Positions 10,037-20,738 are shown, counted from the stretch's first letter. The stretch: DNA of 64,000 nucleotides from Brucella oryzae (GCA_012103035.1 JAAVLL010000002.1:124001-188000); one strand, 5' to 3'. Program-made: numbers and translations. Notes: a model not told the origin generated them from the sequence alone.

Positions 10037-10740
10037 GCAAGACCGACTTTGACGATGTTGAACGCGGCGACGGGATAGAACCCGGCAAGCCGGTCAGGGT
10101 GCACCGCTATTCAGGCGGTGCACGCATCAATCATTGGATCACCGCCATCAGCCTCGTGCTGCTGGCCTTGTCCGGCCTTGCCATGTTCCACCCTTCGCTG
10201 TTTTTCCTGTCGGGCCTGTTCGGCGGCGGACAATGGACACGCGCCATCCACCCATGGATCGGCGTGGTGTTGTTCTTCAGCTTCCTTGGGCTTTTCGTGC
10301 GTTTCTGGAGTGCCAATCTGTGGAAGCGCGAAGACAGCCAGTGGCTGGCGCAGGCTAATGACGTGCTTGCCGGCCATGAGGAAAAACTGCCCGAAGTCGG
10401 CAAATATAATGCCGGTCAGAAGCTCGTTTTCTGGTCCATGTCGCTGCTGATCATCATTCTGATCGTTTCCGGCGTGATGATCTGGAACGAATATTTCGGT
10501 GCCTACACCAGCATCAACCAGCAGCGCTGGGCCCTGCTTGTCCATTCCATGGCGGCGGTGGCGGCGATCTGTGTGTGGATCGTGCATGTCTATGCCGCGA
10601 TCTGGGTCAAGGGCACGATCCATGCGATGACACGCGGCACGGTTACTGGCGGCTGGGCATGGCGGCATCACCGCAAATGGTTGCGCGAACTGACATCGAA
10701 GCAGAAAGTGAAACAGGGCGGCAGAAAGCCCGCCGCCTGA
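10033..10740 (+). CDS. fdoI: Formate dehydrogenase cytochrome b556 (gamma) subunit
   Basis: 235 residues, integral membrane di-heme cytochrome b that passes electrons to the quinone pool. Four hydrophobic helices are visible, with histidines at RINHWI, IHPW, LVHSM and VHVY as candidate heme ligands, the FdnI pattern. Start ATG overlaps the fdoH stop (ATGA). The partners fdoG and fdoH lie directly upstream and fdhE follows after about 70 bases. Confidence 0.94.
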   Translation: MSKTDFDDVERGDGIEPGKPVRVHRYSGGARINHWITAISLVLLALSGLAMFHPSLFFLSGLFGGGQWTRAIHPWIGVVLFFSFLGLFVRFWSANLWKREDSQWLAQANDVLAGHEEKLPEVGKYNAGQKLVFWSMSLLIIILIVSGVMIWNEYFGAYTSINQQRWALLVHSMAAVAAICVWIVHVYAAIWVKGTIHAMTRGTVTGGWAWRHHRKWLRELTSKQKVKQGGRKPAA

Positions 10741-10813
10741 ATTTACGCGGTCGTCATTCGAGGGCGATCATATTCAGTGGTCCACGTGGCCCGTTGGGTT
10801 CGTGAGGAGTGAC

Positions 10814-11724
10814 ATGGCAGGCAAGAAAGATCTGGTGCCGGACCCGACGGTCATCGGCGAAATATCGGCCCCACCCTTCGTGCAATTGCCGGACCCCGGC
10901 GCGCTTTTGCCAAAAGAGCAGAGCGTCTGCGCCTTTTGGGCTCGGTCAGCCCGCTGAAACCCTATCTGGAATTCATTGCCGATCTGAGCGAGGCGCAGTC
11001 CGACATAGCGGCTAGTCTCGGTCCTGTCGCTACGCGGCACGGCAACGACCGGGGACGGGAATTCGACATGCCGTCGATCGATCGTGCGGATGCCATATCG
11101 GATGAGGCGCTGGATACCATCTTCGACCGGCTCTTCGCGCGCGCCCGCACAATCGCCAAGCCGCAGGATGCCGCCGATGCACTGGAGCGTGTGGCGCAAA
11201 GCAGTGCGGGTGAACGTCGCCGGATGATCGAGGCAGTCTTCGCTGGTATTCTGCCACCGGAAGCAATTGCCGAACATATTTATATATGGGCAGGCTTGCA
11301 GCTCCATTTCACGCGGCTTGCAGCGGCGCTTGATCCGAAGTCGCTGAAGCCCGTTGCCGATGGCGTCTGTCCGACTTGCGGCAGCATACCGTCAAGCTCG
11401 ATGGTGGTGGGCTGGCACGGTGCGCATGGCGCACGCTTCTGCTCCTGTTCCGTCTGCAATACGCTCTGGCATTATGTGCGGGTCAAATGCGTGTGCTGCG
11501 GCTCCACAAAGGGCATCGGCTACAAGGAAGTTGAAGAAGGCGGCGGCATTATCAAGGCCGAAACTTGCGACGAATGCCAGCGTTGGGTCAAAATCATCTA
11601 TCAGCAGCTTTCGGCGGATGCCGATCCGATGACCGACGATATTGCGAGCCTCGGTCTCGATATATTGATGCGAGAGACGCCTTACAGGCGAGGCGGATTC
11701 TCCCCGCTTCTAGCCGGACTGTGA
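10814..11724 (+). CDS. fdhE: Formate dehydrogenase accessory protein FdhE (one frame break)
   Basis: Cytoplasmic rubredoxin-like chaperone needed for formate dehydrogenase assembly and export. About 303 residues after repair, near the E. coli length of 309. Four CxxC metal-binding pairs are present in the second half: CPTCGS, CSVC, CVCCGS and CDEC. The frame breaks near 10913, where A4 read as A5 gives PKRAERLRLLG and continues the family sequence. Start ATG at 10814 with GAGGAG just upstream. selA follows six bases after the stop, so fdoGHI-fdhE-selA-selB form one probable operon. Confidence 0.92.
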
Positions 11725-11730
11725 GGCAGC

Positions 11731-13124
11731 ATGGACCAGATCAAGGCTTCGCTGCGCCATCTTCCGTCCGTGGATACTATCCTGCATTTGACTGAGCTTG
11801 CCGCAGCATTGGAGTTTTGGCCATGCGGCGGTGACGGAGGCGGTACGGAAGGCGCTGGGCGATGAGCGCGAGGCGGTGAAATCCGGGGCCTCGCTTTCCA
11901 GCAATGCGCATTTGGCTGAACGGGTTCTCCATTTGCTTGAAGCGTCGGGGCAATCGAGCCTGCGCCCGCTGTTCAATCTGACGGGAACCGTTCTGCACAC
12001 CAATCTGGGGCGCGCGATCCTTGCAGAAGCCGCAATCGAGGCTGCCACGCAAGCCATGCGGCAGGCGGTTTCACTTGAATTCGACCTCTCGTCGGGATCG
12101 CGGGGCGAGCGGGACGACCATCTGCGCGCACTTGTCTGCGAACTGACGGGGCGGAAGATGCAACCATCGTCAACAACAATGCCGCCGCCGTGCTGCTGGT
12201 GCTGAACAGTCTTGCCTTGGGCAAGGAAGCCATTGTATCACGCGGTGAACTGATCGAGATCGGCGGCGCATTCCGCATGCCGGACATCATGACCCGCGCC
12301 GGGACACGGCTTGTCGAAGTCGGCACCACGAACCGCACCCATCCGCGTGATTACGACAATGCAATCGGCCCCGATACCGGGCTGGTACTGAAGGTCCACA
12401 CCTCCAACTATCGGATTGAAGGTTTTACGCGGGAAGTCTCAGCATCGGAACTGGCGGCAATCGCGCGAGGCAAAGGCGTACCGTTGGTCAATGATCTCGG
12501 TTCCGGCACGCTTGCCGATCTGACCGCTTTCGGCCTTGCCCATGAGCCGACCGTGCGCGAAGCGGTCGCCGAAGGTGCAGATATCATCACCTTTTCCGGC
12601 GACAAGCTTCTCGGCGGACCGCAGGCGGGTTTCATCGTCGGGCGGCGCGACCTGATTGCCCGCATCAACAAGAACCCGATGAAGCGCGCTCTGCGGGTCG
12701 ACAAGATCAGGCTCGCAGCCCTTGAAGCGACGCTGAAACTTTACCGCAACCCGGAACGGCTTGCCGAAAAGCTGCCGACCATTCGCACTCTGGCGCGTCC
12801 GCAGGCAGAAATTGCTGCGCAGGCAGCACGGCTCAAGCCGGAGCTGGAGAAAATACTCGGCCCGGCTTTCACCGTGGCGGTGACAGATTGCGCCAGCCAG
12901 ATCGGCTCCGGCGCATTGCCGCTTTCAACCGTTCCAAGTGCCGGATTGTCGATTGTGCCGAAGGATGGCAGCGGCTCCGCGCTGACAGCACTTGGCGGTT
13001 CATTGCGTGCGCTGCCTCTGCCGGTCATCGCGCGGATCGAAAAGGCGCATTCGTGCTCGATCTGCGCTGCCTTGATGACGAGAATAGTTTCATCAGGAAC
13101 CTGTCATCCTATGCGGCTCGCTGA
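11731..13124 (+). CDS. selA: L-seryl-tRNA(Sec) selenium transferase SelA (three frame breaks)
   Basis: PLP enzyme that converts Ser-tRNA(Sec) to Sec-tRNA(Sec) using selenophosphate. About 464 residues restored, the normal length. Family blocks include [15 protein letters not shown] near residue 80, VGTTNRT, and the PLP-lysine segment [13 protein letters not shown]. Frame breaks occur near 11790 (two bases short or one extra), 12153 (G4 to G5) and 13048 (GG to GGG). Without the last repair the frame wrongly runs into the next gene and looks like a SelA-Sel1 fusion. The repaired stop is TGA at 13122. Start 11731 lies six bases after fdhE. Confidence 0.93.
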
Positions 13125-13845
13125 TCTTTTCACCCGAAAACCGAAGCCGGACACGACGGCGCAGACGCTGGAGAATGCGCTTGCCGCTGCCAAGGCGGGT
13201 GATTACGCAACGGCGCTTTCCATATGGGAGCCGCTGGCACGTGCAGGCAATGCCCGCGCGCAGAACAATATCGGCGCCTGTTTTGCAGGCGGCATGGGCG
13301 TTGAGAAAATATCGGCCTCGCGCAGCTGGCTGGCGCTTTCAGCGGCGGCTGGCGATGCTTCCGGCCAGCGCAATCTCGCTTCGCTCCTCTTCAAGGGTGA
13401 AGATATCGAAGCCGATTATCCAGAAGCTGCAAGGCTGTACCGGCTTGCCGCAGAACAGGGCGATCCGCAAGCGCAGGATATGCTGAGCTGGATGCTCATG
13501 GAAGGCGAGGTTATAATTGCCGACCCGGTTGAGGCACGCGAGTGGGCGCTGAAAGCGGCGGAAGGCGGCATAGCCGCAGCCATGACCCGGCTTGGCATGA
13601 TCTATCATAATGCTCTTGGCGTACCGCGCGATCCGTCTCAGGCCGTACACTGGTGGCGGAAGGCGTCCGCTGCGGGCGACCCGGACGGAGAAGCCATGCT
13701 TGGCGCGGCGCTTCATCTTGGCATGGGCGTGGAACGCGACCCGGTTGCGGCTTACGAATATCTGCTGCGCGCTGAGGCGGGCGGCAGCGCACTTGCCGCT
13801 CCCTTCATCGAAGCAGCGCGCAGTGCGCTGAAAGAAAAGCCATGA
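13111..13845 (+). CDS. Sel1-like repeat (SLR/TPR) protein between selA and selB
   Basis: 244 residues made of about five Sel1-like helical repeats, recognised by recurring A-x-x-G-x-x-x-A-x-x-x-L-G spacing with G-V-x-x-D-x-x-x-A links (for example [19 protein letters not shown]). Such repeats form alpha-solenoid binding scaffolds. Sel1 is named after the C. elegans sel-1 gene and has no connection with selenium. The ATG overlaps the selA end by 14 bases and its stop overlaps the selB start by four, so it is firmly inside the selenocysteine operon. No signal peptide is seen, so it is likely cytoplasmic. A role as an accessory factor for Sec incorporation or FDH assembly is a guess from position. 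Confidence 0.82.
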   Translation: MRLADLFTRKPKPDTTAQTLENALAAAKAGDYATALSIWEPLARAGNARAQNNIGACFAGGMGVEKISASRSWLALSAAAGDASGQRNLASLLFKGEDIEADYPEAARLYRLAAEQGDPQAQDMLSWMLMEGEVIIADPVEAREWALKAAEGGIAAAMTRLGMIYHNALGVPRDPSQAVHWWRKASAAGDPDGEAMLGAALHLGMGVERDPVAAYEYLLRAEAGGSALAAPFIEAARSALKEKP

Positions 13846-15805
13846 TCGTCGGAACGGCGGGGCATATCGATCATGGCAAGACCTCGCTGGTGCGCGCGCT
13901 CACGCAGGTGGATACGGACCGGCTGAAGGAGGAAAAGGCGCGGGGCATTTCCATCGACCTAGGCTTTGCCTATCTGCCCCTGTCCGGCGACGAAAAGGAT
14001 ATACTTGGTTTTGTTGATGTGCCGGGGCATGAAAAGTTCGTGCATACGATGCTGGCCGGGGCGGCAAGCATCGATTTTGTCATGCTGGTTGTCGCTGCCG
14101 ATGACGGAATTATGCCACAAACGCGCGAACATCTGGCAATCGTCAATCTGCTCGGTATCCGGCGCGGTGTCGCCGTTATCACCAAATCCGACCTTGTCGA
14201 ATCTGACCGTCTTGCCGAGGTTGAAACCGCTATCCGCAATGAACTGGCGCTGACAGGGCTTGCCGACATTCCTGTTCTGGCGGTCTCCACTGTATCGGGT
14301 GCCGGGATCGACAATCTGCAGGCGATGCTGGAAATTGAAGCCCATGCATTCGGCGCGCGGCGCGCAAATGGACGCTTTCGTCTTGCCGTGGATCGTTCTT
14401 TCACGCTCAAGGGCGCTGGCACGGTCGTCACGGGCACGGTGCTTTCCGGCAGGGTCGCAATTGGCGACCATCTGCTCATCAGCCCGTCCGGCAAGGAGGT
14501 GCGTGTCCGCACCATTCATGCGCAAAACAGGCCAAGCGAAACTGCTGAGGCGGGTGATCGCTGCGCGCTCAATCTGGCAGGCGACGGCATATCGAAAGAG
14601 GCGGTGCACCGCGGCGATATGCTGGTACAGCCCAGCCTTCATCGCCCGACAGACCGCATCGATGCATCGTTGCAAATCCTGTCTTCGGAGAAAAACCGAT
14701 CAGGCAGTGGTTTCCGGTTCGCCTGCACCATGCCGCAACAGAGGTTGGGGGCGCATCGTGCTTTTGCGGGACGAGGAACTGCGGCCCGGCACCGAAGACC
14801 GGGTGCAGCTGGTGCTGGATCGTCCTGTTGCGGCGGCGGCAGGAGACCGTTTCGTCATCCGGGATGTTTCCGCGCAACGCACCATCGGGGGCGGACGCTT
14901 TCTCGATCTGCGTCCGCCGCAACGCAAGCGCCGCAGTCCGGAACGCATGGCACAGCTTGACGCCCATTCCATTGACGCGCCTGTGGAAGCGGCACGCGCG
15001 CTGTTATCTGTCGAGCCTTATTATCTGGATGCGGCGGCATTCCTGCGCGACCGCGCTTTGCCGGACGATCCGCAAGGTCTTGCACAGGCGCTCGATGCCC
15101 TGATGCTTTCGCAGGCGAACTCCGTGCTCTTGCTGTTGCCGGAACGATGGAATGCTTTGCGTGAGGATATTGCCGCGCGGCTCGGTGCATTCCATGACGA
15201 AAATCCAGACCTGATCGGCATGGGTGTCGAACGATTGCGGTTGTTGTTGAAGCCGCGCCTGCCTGCGCCAGCCTTTCGCGCCGCCATCGCTGCGCTGGTC
15301 GAGGCGGACCTGCTGAGGCTGGACGGCGCCTGGCTTCGCCTCCGCGATCATGAAGTGACAATGAGCGATGCCGATGAGACGCTCTGGCAACGCATCGCGC
15401 CGCTGCTTGGAGGTGAGGCCCGTTATCGACCGCCGCGTGTGCGCGATATTTCGGTCTGCTTGATGAACGGGAGGAAGATATTCGCCGCCTGCTCAAGCTT
15501 TCAGGGCGCATGGGCCGGGTGCATGAAGTGGCACACGACCATTTTTCCTGCGGGCGACAATTGCCGAAATGATCGGAATCCTGTCGGATATGGATGCGGC
15601 CTTCGACAGCGGCTGGTTCATTGCGGCGCGGTTTCGCGACCGGGTGGATAGCGGTCGCAAGGTGGCGATCCAGATACTGGAATTCTTCGACCGTAACAGC
15701 GTCACGATAAGGCGCGGGGACATGCGCCGCCTGAACCGCCGCAAGCTGGACTTGTTCGGCGATTTCGCGCAAGGAGAAACAGCGCAAACCGGAGAAACGA
15801 AGTGA
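13842..15805 (+). CDS. selB: Selenocysteine-specific elongation factor SelB (four frame breaks)
   Basis: GTPase that delivers Sec-tRNA(Sec) to UGA codons by binding the SECIS hairpin. About 655 residues restored. The N-terminal G domain shows GHIDHGKTS (P loop), DVPGHE (G3) and TKSD (G4); EF-Tu-like domains II and III follow, then winged-helix repeats at the C-terminus that bind mRNA. Breaks near 14695 (A5 to A6), 14747 (G5 to G6), 15445 (T3 to T4) and 15545 (T5 to T6) are all single-base homopolymer losses; correction gives one continuous SelB sequence ending at 15805. The start overlaps the Sel1-repeat stop and the stop overlaps the next small gene (GTGA). Confidence 0.93.
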
Positions 15806-15909
15806 AATCTCTTTCCACAACCATCTGCCTGATACTGGTTCTGGCCACCATCAGTGGCTGCGCCAACCGGCAGTGCAATGAATGGCCGGGAACCTGCATC
15901 ATTCAGTGA
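15802..15909 (+). CDS. Small lipoprotein, 35 residues
   Basis: GTG start overlaps the selB stop (GTGA). The product is basic at the start (MKSL), then hydrophobic, with a lipobox TISGC at residues 16-20, and a short mature part containing three more cysteines-rich positions (CANRQCNEWPGTC). It resembles very small outer-membrane lipoproteins of the entericidin type in size only. Its position at the end of the sel operon is suggestive, but translation is unproven. Confidence 0.55.
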   Translation: MKSLSTTICLILVLATISGCANRQCNEWPGTCIIQ

Positions 15910-15973
15910 TCGGCGGCTGGAATCCAGCCGTCCAGATTGACGCTCTGATTGCTGGTGCTGTAGGAATGAAATG

Positions 15974-16006
15974 GTAGCAACCGGGCGGAAAACCGCCTGC
16001 CGCTAC
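15974..16006 (+). other. Hairpin just upstream of tRNA-Sec
   Basis: Two nested pairings (GTAGC/GCTAC outside, GGCGG/CCGCC inside an AAAA loop) form a stem ending 19 bases before the tRNA. It could be a processing signal or a weak terminator separating selB from selC; it lacks a T tract. Confidence 0.35.
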
Positions 16007-16024
16007 GGTAGCTGATCAATATAT

Positions 16025-16120
16025 GGAAGGGATACATGCCCGGTGGCATGTCCGGACTTCAAATCCGGGAGGGGCCGATAGACGGTCTTTGGTGGGTTCG
16101 ACTCCCATTCTCTTCCGCCA
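16025..16120 (+). tRNA. selC: tRNA-Sec (anticodon UCA), selC
   Basis: A 96-base gene with CCA encoded. The acceptor stem has eight pairs (GGAAGGGA with TCTCTTCC, one G-T), as required of bacterial tRNA-Sec. The anticodon stem CCGGA/TCCGG closes the loop CTTCAAA with anticodon TCA, which reads UGA. A long variable arm and a T loop with GGTTCGACTCC follow. Together with selA, selB and selD it completes the selenocysteine pathway in this window. Confidence 0.96.
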
Positions 16121-16134
16121 ATCGGCTTTTCAGA

Positions 16135-16768
16135 TCATCTTGAGCGTACGATGCGCAGCACATTGCGCACCACCTCGTCTTGAAGCGGGCGCTGTTTCTC
16201 GATGTTGAAATGACCGATATCCTTCATGCCCGAGAAATCGCGATTGTCGAGGCTTCCCTTGAAGCGCGGCCCGGCTGTCAGCGGCAGACCCCAGCCGTGC
16301 TGCTTGAAATAGAAGTTCACGACACGCCTTATATTGCCGGGCAGAGGGCAGGCGCGGTGGCGGCGAAGGTCGCCATATAACTGACCTGAATGCCCTTTTT
16401 TCAAGAGCGGCTGCAATGTCGATGACGGCATTGGCACCGAGCGAATGGCCGATCAGAATGACGGGCGCGCGTGGGTTCTTCTGCTGGTCGGCGAGTATCT
16501 GGTTCAGCACGAAGCGCCATGCCTGATGCCCTTCGACATGCGCATCGACACCATTAGCCTGCAACTGCTTGCCAATCTCGTCGATGCCGGTGGAGAAGAT
16601 GTCCCCGAAGCCACGCAGGAGATAGACATCGGCCTGCGGCGCGTTTCTGGAAGGCGTTTTGGGCGCTGCCTGTGCCGCGCTGCCATAGAGCGCAAGTGCA
16701 GCACCGGCAAACAGCAGACTGCGACGGGTCAGGTCTTTTAAACGCAAACTATTCGGCTTTGAAATCAT
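16135..16768 (-). CDS. Exported alpha/beta hydrolase, VirJ/AcvB-like (two frame breaks)
   Basis: About 211 residues restored. The N-terminus has a twin-arginine-like DLTRRSLLFAGAAL signal followed by AQA, so the protein is exported. The core shows LLRGFGD (oxyanion region) and the nucleophile elbow GHSLGAN, and the late GHFNIE segment supplies the catalytic histidine. Size and order resemble the VirJ domain of Agrobacterium AcvB/VirJ. Breaks near 16400 (A6 to A7 region) and 16353 (C3 to C4) repair to a C-terminus ending IVRSR at 16135, only 15 bases from the tRNA-Sec 3' end. Substrate is unknown; AcvB homologues act on lysyl-phosphatidylglycerol, which is a possible lead. Confidence 0.62.
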
Positions 16769-16870
16769 CTTCGACTACCTGTTGGAGCGCGTCCGAGAAC
16801 CGTGAAATGGCTTTCGAACGAGGCGTATCAAGACGGATATCTAGAGCGCCGGGCTGTTTCAGCCAAATCA

Positions 16871-17458
16871 CTAGAACTTGAGTTTTGGAATGACACGACC
16901 GGTTCGGCTCGCATATTCGTCATAGGATGTGCCGAATGCCGCGCGCATCATCGCTTCCTCGTGGCCGACACGATAGAAATAGAGGATGCCAACGCCGACA
17001 AGCCCCGCCAGACCGGCGAACCAGTTCGGCAGCAGGCAGAATTGCGCAATCGCCCACAGCCAGAACGACAGATACATCGGATGGCGGACATATTTGTAAA
17101 GGCCGCCGGTTACCAGCTTGTGCTCGCGGCGGATTTCAAGCGAGACAGACCAGTTTTTGCCCAATTGGCGATGACTTGCATAGAAAAGCCAGAGGAAAGC
17201 GATTTCGACAATCAGCCCGATCCAGGCCAGCCATGGCTGGAAAGCATAGTCAGCAAGGGCGGGAAAGCCGGTTGCGACATAGACAATCGGGATCAGCGAC
17301 AGACCGACAGTCGCTGCGCCCAGCGCCAGCCTGTCGGCCAGCGTCTTTGCATTATTGGCAACCTTGATCTTGCGCGCACGCCGTTGATGCGGAATGCGGA
17401 TAACGACCCAGGCGACAAGCCCGATGCCCCAAACGATTGCGGCCAGTGTCGGTGTCAT
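16871..17458 (-). CDS. Isoprenylcysteine carboxyl methyltransferase-like membrane protein
   Basis: 195 residues with about five membrane helices. The C-terminal half has the ICMT/PEMT signature: GGLYKYVRHPMYLSF (SAM-binding RHPxY motif), then EEAMMRAAFGTSYDEYASRTGR with the conserved E-E and Y-x-x-Y positions. Such bacterial proteins methylate small hydrophobic acids or lipids; the substrate here is not known. Its start overlaps the stop of the upstream membrane hydrolase gene (ATGA), so the two are translationally coupled. Confidence 0.78.
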   Translation of the reverse strand: MTPTLAAIVWGIGLVAWVVIRIPHQRRARKIKVANNAKTLADRLALGAATVGLSLIPIVYVATGFPALADYAFQPWLAWIGLIVEIAFLWLFYASHRQLGKNWSVSLEIRREHKLVTGGLYKYVRHPMYLSFWLWAIAQFCLLPNWFAGLAGLVGVGILYFYRVGHEEAMMRAAFGTSYDEYASRTGRVIPKLKF

Positions 17459-18635
17459 TCAGCAGTACTTTCTTTCATTGGCAAGGCACCGACTATTCGG
17501 TCCTCCGTCCGGTCTCTGAGCGAGGTCGGCCCACAGCAAATCTGAAAGAAATCATACCAATAGGGCTTCGTATTTCCGAATACATATTGATAGTGCACGC
17601 GAAAAGATTGCGCTTCACGCGCTTGTAGATTTCCGGCTGCAGCATATCCTTCATTCGCACAGTCTTTGTGACAGGAAAAGGCCGCTGCGGCTCCCGCTTC
17701 AGGCCCATTTCAGCCACGGGGTCGGTCTTGTAGAAATTGATCGCATCGGTCAGGCACTGGATTTCCACCCAGTCGATTTTGCCGTCGTCCACCAATCGTT
17801 GCACGCCTTCGCGAAAATGCTTGCCCGCCGGGTGATAGCCTGCCTTGAGCGCGGTCGATCCAAGGGTGAGGACCGTCACTTTGGGCGCGCGGCCGCTGAA
17901 TTCCGGGTCGATGGCAAGACAGCGCGCTGCAACGTCCAGCATCAGCATGCCGCCGGTGCTGTGGCCGATCAGAATGACTTCGTCATAATGTTTCGCGGTG
18001 ATGCGTGCGACGATATCGGCTGCAAATCGCTGCATCAGGGATTCGGCATCCTGTCGTCTTCCCCGAATGAAATTGAGCGAAAACGACCATAGATCCATCA
18101 GATGGTTGGTTGACCATCGCTTGCCCAGAACGGCAAGCGCTGTGGAAAACCACCAGGCCGACGAGCCAGCTGACGACGCCCAGCCATTGGACCGTCCAGC
18201 GTGCCGCTGCATAGCCTGCGGCAGCAAACAAAGCGAGCACGAGAAACGGGTAGAGGAAATAGAGCCCGAAGCGCCAGGCTTTCGCAAAGAAGCGAAAAGC
18301 TGTGCCGGTTACGACGAAATCGCCGAAGGCGAAAAGATATTTGGCCAGCCTGACAGGAAGAGGGCGGTCGAAATCCGCCAGCACTATTCTGTCCAGAACG
18401 AGAAAATTGAAGTCTGTTTCAGTGTCCCAATTATCGTCCGCGGGAGCCGTCTTGATCGACACGGAGCCGATCTCGCCGTCAGCCGAAATGCTGACATCCG
18501 AAACGTCGGAACGAACGCCCCAGAGCGCCTCGAACCTTTTGATTTCTCTATTCAATCGACCGAAAACGCCTCCGGCGTTTTCGGATCGTAGCCGCCAATG
18601 AAGAAGACAGCGCGTTGTCGAACCGGTTGCTTCAT
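17455..18635 (-). CDS. Membrane-embedded alpha/beta hydrolase family protein (frame breaks)
   Basis: About 394 residues restored. It begins MKQPVRQRAVFFIGGYDPKT; two or three hydrophobic segments lie at about residues 125-185, then a hydrolase-like part with the nucleophile elbow LIGHSTGG. The C-terminal QYVFGNTKPYWYDFFQ segment is seen only after repair. Breaks lie near 18565 (T4 to T5), 18153 (two bases short) and 17602 (T4 to T5). The repaired stop overlaps the methyltransferase start, which supports the repair. No specific family name is offered; the GHSTGG elbow suggests an esterase or lipase. Confidence 0.6.
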
Positions 18636-18716
18636 GCGCAAACCGTAGTTTGGGGCTTTCGGATTGTCGAGATCATTGCCGGTCATCCCCAAACAAATAT
18701 GTTTGAATTTACTCGC

Positions 18717-20738
18717 TTATCTCATATCGACCAGACCGCGCCTGATTGCTTCACGGGTTGCTTCGGCGCGGGAAGAAACGCTCAGCTTTTGATAGATGGC
18801 CTTTACATAGTCGCTGACCGTGTGTTCCGACAGCCCAAGCTTGCGGGCAATCTCGCCATTCCTGTGTCCGACTCCGATCTCTTTCAGCACTTCGGTTTCC
18901 CGGCGTGAAAGGTGGATGAACTCACCTTCCGGTTCTGTTGCTGCCGGATGGGCGGATATGGCTTTCACCCGCGCGACCAGATTGAGCCTGGCGCGGATTG
19001 TGAGAATGAGGACGTCGAAATCGATCGGTTTCGTGAGATAGTCATCGGCGCCTGCTTCCCTGCCAGCCAGCTCGTGGCTGCGGTCCGCGAGCGCGGTCAG
19101 AAACAGGAACGGCGTTCCGGCAAGGTCGGCGCGGGAACTGCGAATCTGTTCCAGAAACTGCAAGCCGTTGGTGCCGGGCATCAATATATCGCAGATGATG
19201 ATGTCGGGTATCGTCGTGCCCAGAGTGTGCAGCGCCTCGGCTGCGTTGGCTGCACCGACCGCGTTGAAACCCGAAGTGCTCAGTTCATCGATCAGTTCTT
19301 CAAGAATATGCGCCTCGTCCTCGATGCAGAGGACGGTGGGCGTGCGAGGAGTTTCAGGCAGTCGCATGGGGGCCACCTTTGGTAGAGACAGAATGAATAC
19401 CGTACCTTGTCCTTCAATCGAAGTGAAGACAAGCGTTCCGCCGTGCAATTCGGCCAGCGCGCGTGACAGGCTGAGGCCAAGGCCCGTACCGGCCATGTGC
19501 GATGCGTTGCTGGCGCGGAAAAAGCGGGTGAAGATGCGGTCGGTATCCTCCGCCGGTATGCCGATGCCATAATCGCGAACGATGCAGCGGAATTCGTTGT
19601 CGTCTTCTTCCGTGGTCACTTCGATAGGCTTGTCGGCAGGGGAATATTTGGTGGCATTGCCGAGCAGGTTGACCAGAATTTGCTCGACCAGAATACTGTC
19701 GCAATAACAGAAAGTCTCGCTGTCCTGTATGTCTGTCACCAGTTCCAGTTCGGGATGCAGCTCTGATGGTAAGCGCAGGTATTGCGGACCAGTTCGAAAA
19801 ATCAACCGGCTGCCGGTTGATCTGGAAGCCATTCTCATCGAGACGTTCCGCATTGGCCGTGCTTTCCAGAAGCAGGATCAGGCGGCGGCTGGCATTGCGC
19901 ATACGTTTTGCCTTGTCGATGATGATTTCTGGCGTGAATTCGTCGGCACGGCGGATGAAGCGCTGGGCAATGATGTCGATGATCGATACGGGCGTGCGGA
20001 ACTGGTGCGAGACGGTAGTAATGAAACTCTTGTAGAGTTCCTTGGCCTTGCGCTCGCTTTCCAGTGCCTCGCGCAGGGCAGCGGTGCGGTCGGCAACAGT
20101 GTGTTCCAGTTGCTGCTTGTACTCCTGCAGCGCCTTGTGGGCGCGCTCGGCCTTGCGCATGTTGGAAAATACCTGCCATGACAGAATGCCCCCGGTGGCC
20201 ATGATGCCCAGCACCGCGAACATGATGAGATAGATCGATTGCAACTGCTGGTCGCGCTGCGCGCCGCGGTCGCGCTCCAGGATCATCGCATCATTGGCAA
20301 CCTTGGTCAGCTCTCGCGCATGGGAACGAGTGCCTCGTAAATGGCAACCGGGTCGAATTTTTCCGGCTCCGCGTCGATCATCGCCTCGATCTCGGGAAGC
20401 CGGTCGGCATTGCGCTGGATGGTTTGGGCGCCGCCCGGAATGCGCGCGAAATATTTCTTCTGCGGGGCATCGGCCAGAAGCGCAAAGCGGCTGTAAAGCA
20501 CGTCAAGACGGAGTGAGAGATCGGCGGTGTTGGCGTTGCCGCTCGGAAATGTCAGTGCCGTTTCACCCAGGCGCCCGGCGTCGCGCTCGGTCTGGGTGAT
20601 CGCCCAGACCATGTTCTCGCCGACATAGGTCGCGAGCGACTTCTGGATTTCGAGAAGCTGGATGAAAGCATAAGCGAGCAGGGCTGCAAAACCCACCATG
20701 ACCAGGCCGGAAAGAATATAGCCCCGCTTGAGTCTCAT
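18717..20738 (-). CDS. Hybrid sensor histidine kinase-receiver-LuxR DNA-binding protein (frame breaks)
   Basis: About 674 residues. Order: membrane helix near residues 7-28, periplasmic segment to about 155, second helix, coiled coil, HisKA with VSHQFRTP, HATPase with NLLGNATKYSP, DYGIGIP and GTGLGLSLS, then a receiver (CIEDE acidic pocket, ICDILMPG phospho-aspartate, LTKPI lysine) and a C-terminal LuxR helix-turn-helix (LSRRETEVL..GLSEHTVSDYVKAIYQKL). HATPase, receiver and HTH are in one uninterrupted frame, so the unusual fusion is not a repair artefact. Breaks lie near 20310 and 19795 (two bases). It would place phosphorelay and DNA binding in one membrane-tethered protein. Start ATG 20738 overlaps the stop of the upstream periplasmic gene. 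Confidence 0.82.

Noticed and set aside
12190..13845. SelA-Sel1 fusion protein
   Set aside because: One restored G near 13048 gives SelA its normal C-terminus and stop at 13124; the Sel1-repeat gene starts at its own ATG 13111.
13111..13845. Selenium function of the Sel1-repeat protein inferred from its name
   Set aside because: Sel1 is named after a nematode gene; the link to selenium here is only genomic position.
16785..16850. Third copy of the intergenic repeat
   Set aside because: Only the GAGCGCGTCC start and a few later bases match; similarity is too weak to call it.
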